6,505 nt of DNA. It comes from Coraliomargarita sp. CAG:312 (GTDB lineage Bacteria; Verrucomicrobiota; Verrucomicrobiia; Opitutales; Intestinicryptomonadaceae). Below are positions 1 through 4,783 of the stretch, one piece after another. Below the pieces are notes generated by a model. The model was not told where the DNA came from, searched no databases, and saw nothing but the letters and a program-made list of their open reading frames with translations. The stretch is from positions 26,799-33,303 of the forward strand of contig FR901594.1 in NCBI GenBank assembly GCA_000438015.1, given 5' to 3'. The first letter of the stretch is position 1; each line of letters starts with the position of its first letter. Both the position numbers and the translations under genes were made by a program.

Positions 1-601
1 CTAATTTCTTAAGCAAAGACTCTTTTGTCTCCGCCTTATCGACCTCAGGAGAATCGGACGAACCGGACATCGAACACCCCGATTCGCTTTGACTTTCGGG
101 ATTGTCCAGCTTCGATTGAATCTTGTCGGCAAGAAGCTGCGCGTCCTCCAAAAAATCTTTGCACGTGTCGCCGAGAGTCTCCTCTATGCTTTTAAGGGTT
201 TTGTCCAAGATATCCATAGCGTCTGCGTTCGGAGCGTGATGCTTGGGAGATTTGCCAACATGTTTGGTCGCCCCGTGCATCTGCGAGAATATCTCGAACA
301 GGCGCCCGCCCATTGCCCCGTAGCAGTCAGGGCATGAAAAACGCGCACCATTTTCGATTTCCGAAAGCGCGGCGCCGCATGTCGGGCAAAAATCAACTTT
401 TGCCTTGTGCGAATCCGCTATTTGTTTTTCAAGCTCCTGGATTTTCGGGAATATCTCGGCTGGCAAATTTATAGCTTCCAGCGAAGCTTTTTCCGCGCAC
501 GCCGAACATAAATGTATCTTTATCTTTTTGCCGTCGATGATTTTCGTTATGTGAACCGTCGCCGGATTTCCGCATATGTCACACTTGTATTCCGTTGCCA
601 T
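1..601 (-). CDS. mcsA: McsA-like zinc protein, activator of protein arginine kinase (3' end off window)
   Basis: Reading leftward from an ATG at 599-601, 200 codons are open with no stop before the window edge, so the C-terminus is missing. Four CxxC pairs are visible: C7/C10, C32/C35, C72/C75 and C90/C93. They are followed by 'HGATKHVGK' (residues 109-117). This pattern is the signature of McsA (YacH), which binds zinc and activates the arginine kinase McsB; the pair tags proteins with phospho-arginine for ClpC/ClpP degradation in the cytosol. Known McsA proteins end in a UVR motif soon after the HVGK element. Here about 75 residues intervene: a predicted helical stretch (about 125-165), then a Ser/Asp/Glu-rich stretch (about 166-190). 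'ESLLKKL' at the edge looks like the start of the UVR helix. The ATG is supported by an AGGTGG site 4 nt upstream. The gene follows purA by 42 bp on the same strand without a visible terminator. An mcsB gene is expected just off the left edge, but this is inference. Confidence 0.85.
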   Translation of the reverse strand, partial: MATEYKCDICGNPATVHITKIIDGKKIKIHLCSACAEKASLEAINLPAEIFPKIQELEKQIADSHKAKVDFCPTCGAALSEIENGARFSCPDCYGAMGGRLFEIFSQMHGATKHVGKSPKHHAPNADAMDILDKTLKSIEETLGDTCKDFLEDAQLLADKIQSKLDNPESQSESGCSMSGSSDSPEVDKAETKESLLKKL

Positions 602-604
602 TGT

Positions 605-610
605 CCACCT
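605..610 (-). promoter_or_regulatory. Ribosome binding site of mcsA
   Basis: Read on the minus strand, AGGTGG lies 4 nt before the mcsA ATG. It fixes the start and shows that this organism uses Shine-Dalgarno sites for some genes, whereas purA and the cytochrome gene have weak or no SD. Confidence 0.7.
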
Positions 611-643
611 GCAGTTTATATGTTTCTAAATATCAATATATTA

Positions 644-2194
644 CTATAAAAGCTTCAAAAGTTCCTCAGTACGTGGAACGTCGCGTATAATCTGCGACTG
701 CAAAGGACCCACTCCAATATATCGCAAATTAGGCAGATTCTTTAAGGATTTATTCTTTGATGCAACATCTATGATGCTTTTCATGCAAAAGGCGATATAC
801 CTCTTAGCCTCTTCCGGCAGATCGTCAAACTTCCTTACTCCGGATATGTCTTGGCTCCAACATTTAAGTTGGGCGTAAACGGGGCGAAGCCTTCTGCGCA
901 AAGAATCGTCGCGGGGAACTCCGTAGTAATCAACGCCAGTTTCTGAATCGCGGTAATGGGTGCAAACCAACAGTTCGCCCCCTTGCCATTCGTCGGAATA
1001 TGAGAGGGCGTCTAATTTATTGATGGCAATATCATCGTATCCGCCATATCTCAAAGCGTCACCCTTTTCCACTGCATCAAACCACCCAACCATCCTTTGG
1101 CGGCCGGTACTTGTCCCAAACTCAAGTTTTTTCAATTTTACCGCCAGAGGATGGGCGTCGTCCATTTGGGTTAAAAATACATGCGTTCCAACTTTTGTGT
1201 CGTAGGCCTTGCAGCACCCGATAGTATGAACCGGCTGAGCCGGGATTCCGGCGCTCTGGAAAAATTCCGGTACGCCAGTGTGGGAAGCCGTCACGTTAGG
1301 CGCAAAACCGTGGCGCTTATCCAGCCAATAAGCCTGGCCAAACTCGCCAATTATGTATTTGCCTTCTTCTAAACTTCCAAGGCACGCTTCGCGGACATCC
1401 CCGATACATTTTGCAAGTTTCTGCCCGGTTTGCCAATACTCCTCTGCCAACGCGTCTATGTTGAGCTCAAAAGGCTTGCCTCCCTTGAACCTGTGGAAAT
1501 CGAAATCAGACTCGCTGAAAGTTCCGTCTTTTATAGACTCTGCATTGGCGCGAATTTCCGCGCGGGTAAGAATATCGAAGAATTCGTTCCATTTATCTTC
1601 CGAAACTTTGCACACATTCTTTATAACGGCGCATGCGCGCTCCAAGCGGGCCTTGAATTTATGCACAAAATCCTTTTTTTCACCCTGGAACATGCAATAG
1701 CAAATTTGGAACTGCCCAACCTCGTCCGCGTAGGATGGAGTTATCCCCCTGCCAGTAGAACCGCGCGGCTCTTCCTTCAAAACATTTACGCGGTAATCCT
1801 CCCACGCCAAATCTAAAAGGCGGTGCCCGACATCGCTCAACATTGTTCGCTCGTCGATTAAAAGCCTGTCGAAAATCCTATAACCGCGTTTTTCCAGAGG
1901 GACGCCCTCCCATATAAACTTGCGCGGATCCGCCACAACCCCGGCACCGATTGCCAGAACCGCCACATCGTTTTCAATTACGCCGGCGGGTAAAAGATTA
2001 AGCTTTACCCCTCCCGCCGTATGACCGGAATTAGCCCCTCCATTTACTTTTATGACAATTGAAACAATGTCTTTTTTGCCTGTCTCGGCTTTTAATTCGT
2101 CTATGATCTCATAAACGAGACGCCCCTTGCCTTCGTCTCCCATGCTGATGCCGACGTCGGCTATTAATTGACTTTTAAATTTTGTTAGTGCCAT
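644..2194 (-). CDS. purA: Adenylosuccinate synthetase homologue, long and divergent
   Basis: PurA joins IMP and aspartate using GTP, the first step from IMP to AMP, as a cytosolic homodimer. The family motifs appear in order: GDEGKG (19-24, catalytic Asp20), SGHT (catalytic His58), GSTGRG (145-150), EFGQ (284-287, usual EGAQ), HGFAPNVT (295-302), EFGTSTGRQR (358-367, the aspartate loop with both arginines), NKLD (392-395, guanine binding) and VGPLQS near the C-terminus. Spacing from GSTGRG onward matches E. coli PurA well enough to align by eye. Oddities: 516 residues against a usual 425-435, with about 45 extra between GSTGRG and EFGQ. The position of E. coli Arg143, which reaches IMP in the partner subunit, is Gln161. 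The catalytic Asp is kept, which argues against the phage PurZ branch. The ATG has only a weak upstream AAGAA; starting there leaves 14 residues before the first strand motif, which is plausible. Stop is TAG. It probably heads an operon with mcsA. Confidence 0.9.
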   Translation of the reverse strand: MALTKFKSQLIADVGISMGDEGKGRLVYEIIDELKAETGKKDIVSIVIKVNGGANSGHTAGGVKLNLLPAGVIENDVAVLAIGAGVVADPRKFIWEGVPLEKRGYRIFDRLLIDERTMLSDVGHRLLDLAWEDYRVNVLKEEPRGSTGRGITPSYADEVGQFQICYCMFQGEKKDFVHKFKARLERACAVIKNVCKVSEDKWNEFFDILTRAEIRANAESIKDGTFSESDFDFHRFKGGKPFELNIDALAEEYWQTGQKLAKCIGDVREACLGSLEEGKYIIGEFGQAYWLDKRHGFAPNVTASHTGVPEFFQSAGIPAQPVHTIGCCKAYDTKVGTHVFLTQMDDAHPLAVKLKKLEFGTSTGRQRMVGWFDAVEKGDALRYGGYDDIAINKLDALSYSDEWQGGELLVCTHYRDSETGVDYYGVPRDDSLRRRLRPVYAQLKCWSQDISGVRKFDDLPEEAKRYIAFCMKSIIDVASKNKSLKNLPNLRYIGVGPLQSQIIRDVPRTEELLKLL

Positions 2195-2334
2195 TTCTTA
2201 TGATATTATTTTGACAATCCTTGCATAATGGCACTTGCGCATCTTCTTTACAACACAAAAAACACATAATTTGCCAATCGAAGCCAAAGATTTTGCTGCA
2301 TAAGAACAAAAACCCCCAATTTGCGATAATATAC

Positions 2335-2363
2335 TTGACCATTTTAAGATTCGCGGCGATTAT
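2335..2363 (+). promoter_or_regulatory. Possible sigma70-type promoter for the small ORF
   Basis: TTGACC (2335-2340, 5 of 6 to the -35 consensus), a 17 bp spacer, then GATTAT (2358-2363, 4 of 6 to the -10). Transcription would begin near 2370, about 27 nt before the strong Shine-Dalgarno at 2397. In AT-rich DNA such matches occur by chance; the support comes from the order of elements downstream. Confidence 0.3.
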
Positions 2364-2396
2364 TGAAGAGATTTAGGCGGCAATATTATTGCTTTC

Positions 2397-2403
2397 GGAG
2401 GGG
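2397..2403 (+). promoter_or_regulatory. Strong Shine-Dalgarno site before the 36-codon ORF
   Basis: GGAGGGG lies 4 nt before an ATG at 2408-2410. It is the best ribosome binding site visible in the window, which is striking because the long gene downstream has none. Confidence 0.45.
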
Positions 2404-2407
2404 AAAA

Positions 2408-2518
2408 ATGTTATCTAGCCATACAAAAAAATTCATATATGAACAATGTTTTTATATGCGCAACCAGCATCCCTTTGATTTATTGCAAAATTTCCCAAGA
2501 TTAAAGCTTGCAAGCTAA
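2408..2518 (+). CDS. Candidate small ORF or leader peptide, 36 aa, function unknown
   Basis: The ORF runs ATG to TAA and encodes a 36-residue peptide that starts MLSSHTKKF and ends NFPRLKLAS. I recognise no family. It is mixed and basic/aromatic (four Phe, two Tyr, several Lys/Arg/His), with no obvious membrane segment or signal peptide, one Cys, and no run of a single amino acid as seen in classic attenuator peptides. Support for translation is the GGAGGGG site 4 nt upstream. It sits after promoter-like boxes and before a stem-loop with a T-rich tail, and ends 92 bp before the cytochrome gene on the same strand. It could be a small protein, a leader peptide, or a chance ORF in a noncoding RNA. 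Confidence 0.3.
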   Translation: MLSSHTKKFIYEQCFYMRNQHPFDLLQNFPRLKLAS

Positions 2519-2551
2519 TGTTTCCGCAATTAACCGGCGCTTGTTTTATTT
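2505..2551 (+). terminator. Possible stem-loop terminator with T-rich tail after the small ORF
   Basis: GCAAGC (2510-2515) can pair with GCTTGT (2539-2544; the last pair is G-T wobble) around a 23 nt loop, and TTTTATTT follows directly (2544-2551). The left arm also lies inside a perfect 12 bp palindrome, AGCTTGCAAGCT (2505-2516), that overlaps the small ORF stop codon. The stem is short, so termination would be weak; the palindrome could instead be a DNA-binding site. Confidence 0.3.
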
Positions 2552-2565
2552 AAACCTATCGCCAA

Positions 2566-2595
2566 TTAAAACTAATCCAAGCCTTTTGATAAAAT
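2566..2595 (+). promoter_or_regulatory. Possible promoter of the cytochrome gene
   Basis: TTAAAA (2566-2571, 4 of 6 to -35), an 18 bp spacer, then TAAAAT (2590-2595, 5 of 6 to -10). The transcript would start only about 8 nt before the ATG at 2611, which fits the absence of a Shine-Dalgarno there. This is a weak call made by eye. Confidence 0.2.
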
Positions 2596-2610
2596 CCAAT
2601 ATTCGCCTTT

Positions 2611-4470
2611 ATGAGCCATAAAATTGCTATCATAATTTTAATATCGATTTTTATCTCCGTTTTTTCATCCGCAAGCCCCGCGCCTTATCTCGCCTCGAAG
2701 AACCCGAGCGTTTACGGCGACATACCAGACTATGGCGAACGGTATTTAAGCCCCGATTTTCTGCAAACTGGCGCAGGAGGAAACCTGTTTGTGACCTGCC
2801 GGACTGGAGATGAACTTTTGATATTAAACTCAGATAAAGTCCAAAAGCGGATACCACTTCCCGGTCATCCTTCCGGAGTTGCAGTTTCCCACGACGGAAA
2901 GACGGCATATGTTTCAATAGCTGCTCCAGACGGAAAAATTTGCAAAATAGACGTGGACAGCGGGAAAATTTCCCAGACAGTTCCCGCCCACCATATGCCG
3001 CGCGCAATTATTCTCTCTCCGGACGGAAGAACTATCTATGCAGCCAACCAGTTTGAAAATAAAATCCGGGCGTACGATGCAAATACTTTGTCCGAAAAAG
3101 CTTCGGGCATGGCAGTGCGCGATCCTTTTTCAATTGCCTATTCCCCGCTTCCCCGAAAACTATTTGTCCTTAACCAGCTTCCGGAATCAAAAGGCGGCCT
3201 ATATGAGGAAAATATCGCTGCAGCAGTATCTGTGTTAAATCCAGACACATTGGAAAATATTGCCCGAATAGACCTTCCAAACGGTTCAATAAACGCCCAG
3301 GAAATTATCGTCACAAAAAAATACGCTTATTGCACGCATGTAATCGCAAGGTTTAACGTTCCTACAACCCAAGTAGAGCGAGGATGGATTAACACAAATG
3401 CAATCAGCGTAATCGACATAGAAAAGAATAAACTTGTCGCAACAATACTTATAGACGACATCGAACTAGGCGCTGCAAACCCCTACGGCATAGTTGCGTC
3501 GGAAAAGTTCTTGATTATAGCCCAGGCTGGAACCCATGAAATAAGCGTCATTGACAGGCAGGCATTGGAAAAAAGAATCGAGCAGGCTTTTGAAAAATCC
3601 GAAGACAAGCAGAAAACTTTTTCCGACATATGCAATGATTTATCCTTTCTTTCAGGAATCCGAAAGAGGGTTGTTCTCGACGGGTACGGACCAAGGCACT
3701 TGGCATTGTCTGGCGGAAATCTATACGCCGGAATGTACTATTCAGATGTTTTAAATAAAGTTGATTTAGACACTTTGCGCGTACAAAAAATCTCAATAGG
3801 CGGAAACGAAAACCTCAATGAAATCCGCAAAGGCGACCTATATTACCACGACGCCGCCCTGTGTTTCCAGAAGTGGCTCTCGTGCGTGACATGCCACACG
3901 GAAGTGCGTTCCGACACTCTAAACTGGGATTTGCTTAACGACGGCATAGGCAATCCAAAACAATCAAAGTCTATGCTATACGCCCACTTTACTCCTCCGT
4001 CAATGATAACGGCGGTTCGCAAGGACGCAAAAGTCGCCGTTCGCAAAGGCATTCAATATATACAATTTACGCGCCGCCCCGAAAAGGATTCAAAAGCAAT
4101 CGACGCGTACTTGTCCTCTCTGCATGAAATCCCAAGCCCGTATTTGGTTGACGGCAAGCTAAGCGAAGCCGCCGAACGCGGTGAAATGTATTTTGAGATA
4201 GCCAAATGCTCATACTGCCACTCGGGAGACTACTACACAGACATGAAACGGCACGACGTAGATTCGGGGCTAGATGAATACAAAGGATTTGCCTTTGACA
4301 CACCCACGCTCCGCGAAGTATGGAGAACTGCGCCATACCTTTACGACGGCAGAGCGCGCACAATATTTGAAATGTTGAGAAAATTCAATAAGGACAATAA
4401 GCACGGGCATACATCAGACTTGACAGACCAGGAATTAAAAGATTTGGAGGAGTTTGTTTTATCCCTCTAA
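2611..4470 (+). CDS. Secreted beta-propeller / di-heme cytochrome c (CcpA/MauG-type) fusion protein
   Basis: This 619-residue protein begins with a Sec-type signal peptide (MSHK, hydrophobic 5-18, likely cleavage in SSASPA at 20-24), placing it in the periplasm. Residues about 45-400 carry YVTN/YncE-like propeller repeats ('GVAVSHDGKTAYVS', 'AIILSPDGRTIYAAN', 'ISVIDI', 'PRHLALSGGNLYAGMYYSD'). Residues about 405-619 form a di-heme unit: heme 1 at C425-x-x-C428-H429, heme 2 at C533-x-x-C536-H537, then 'FDTPTLREVWRTAPYLYDG' (562-580), the conserved tail element of bacterial cytochrome c peroxidases and MauG. The heme motifs are 108 residues apart, closer than in typical CcpA. The usual distal Met position after the tail motif looks like Phe592; His598 and His600 are alternative ligand candidates. 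A charged helical insert (about 315-350) interrupts the propeller. The role, peroxidase or substrate oxidation with the propeller binding a partner, is inference. There is no SD; an in-frame stop at 2590-2592 rules out a longer start. The gene is monocistronic and converges on the beta-helix gene. Confidence 0.85.
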   Translation: MSHKIAIIILISIFISVFSSASPAPYLASKNPSVYGDIPDYGERYLSPDFLQTGAGGNLFVTCRTGDELLILNSDKVQKRIPLPGHPSGVAVSHDGKTAYVSIAAPDGKICKIDVDSGKISQTVPAHHMPRAIILSPDGRTIYAANQFENKIRAYDANTLSEKASGMAVRDPFSIAYSPLPRKLFVLNQLPESKGGLYEENIAAAVSVLNPDTLENIARIDLPNGSINAQEIIVTKKYAYCTHVIARFNVPTTQVERGWINTNAISVIDIEKNKLVATILIDDIELGAANPYGIVASEKFLIIAQAGTHEISVIDRQALEKRIEQAFEKSEDKQKTFSDICNDLSFLSGIRKRVVLDGYGPRHLALSGGNLYAGMYYSDVLNKVDLDTLRVQKISIGGNENLNEIRKGDLYYHDAALCFQKWLSCVTCHTEVRSDTLNWDLLNDGIGNPKQSKSMLYAHFTPPSMITAVRKDAKVAVRKGIQYIQFTRRPEKDSKAIDAYLSSLHEIPSPYLVDGKLSEAAERGEMYFEIAKCSYCHSGDYYTDMKRHDVDSGLDEYKGFAFDTPTLREVWRTAPYLYDGRARTIFEMLRKFNKDNKHGHTSDLTDQELKDLEEFVLSL

Positions 4471-4783
4471 TTGCCATCCCTGCCCGGGATTAAGCATATA
4501 GCATAAAAGCCCGCGCAAAGAAATATTTAGCAATTCTTTTAAATCAAAATGCGGCTTTCTTTATTTCTCTGGGCTAATAATGCGCACGGGAAAATTCCTC
4601 CACATACAATGGCAAAAGCAAGGCATTTTAAAGCGCAAGAAAGCGCAGGCATGAAATAATGCTCACGCTAAATATTTTGAATTATGCATTAATTCGGCCC
4701 CACCTCAAAACAACCAGCTGTCTCCTAAGCTTATTAAAATGCACCTAAACGTTTCCGCAAAATAGGCCGACAATTGCCAATAT
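4471..4783. other. Convergent intergenic region
   Basis: This 313 bp gap separates the ends of two converging genes. Besides the nested stem-loop listed separately it shows a small hairpin just after the stop (ATCCC/GGGAT with a 5 nt loop, about 4476-4490) and a 10 bp tandem repeat, AAAGCGCAAG/AAAGCGCAGG, at 4630-4649. No ORF with a ribosome binding site is seen on either strand. Confidence 0.75.
4506..4570. terminator. Nested stem-loop, candidate bidirectional terminator
   Basis: The outer stem pairs AAAGCCCGC (4506-4514) with GCGGCTTT (4551-4558) with one bulged C. An inner stem pairs AAAGAA with TTCTTT inside the loop. The plus-strand 3' side continues CTTTATTTCT and the minus-strand side reads GGGCTTTTAT, so each direction ends in a modest T-rich tract. 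Its place between convergent stops supports a shared terminator. The long loop makes it weaker than a textbook case. Confidence 0.45.

Larger units (their letters stand above)
2195..2610. other. Divergent intergenic region between purA and the cytochrome gene
   Basis: This 416 bp AT-rich gap must hold the promoters of two divergent transcripts. On the minus strand, toward purA, several AT-rich hexamers resemble -10 boxes (for example around 2195-2215 and 2325-2335), but none has a convincing -35 at the right distance, so no purA promoter is called. No PurR-type operator or purine riboswitch fold is evident by eye. The plus-strand half holds the candidate small transcription unit listed separately. 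No tRNA or larger gene is present. Confidence 0.8.

Noticed and set aside
184..396. Minus-strand 70-codon ORF inside the mcsA region
   Set aside because: It is in a different frame from the CxxC-rich McsA reading frame, which is open over the entire 1-601 stretch and carries clear family motifs.
1353..1816. Plus-strand ORFs of 115 and 128 codons overlapping purA
   Set aside because: They lie antisense inside the well-supported purA frame, overlap each other, have no family motif and no convincing ribosome binding site. They are shadows of purA.
644..2194. Reading the PurA homologue as PurZ of the phage 2-aminoadenine pathway
   Set aside because: The catalytic aspartate in GDEGKG (Asp20), which is replaced in PurZ, is retained. 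Neighbours are bacterial housekeeping genes and no phage gene is visible.
2211..2239. Perfect TTGACA at 2211-2216 on the plus strand as a promoter -35
   Set aside because: No acceptable -10 box lies 16-18 bp downstream (the sequence there is CTTGCG); the only TAAT-like hexamer is 9 bp away.
4549..4659. 36-codon plus-strand ORF in the convergent gap
   Set aside because: There is no Shine-Dalgarno, its start lies next to the terminator stem, and the peptide has no recognisable feature.
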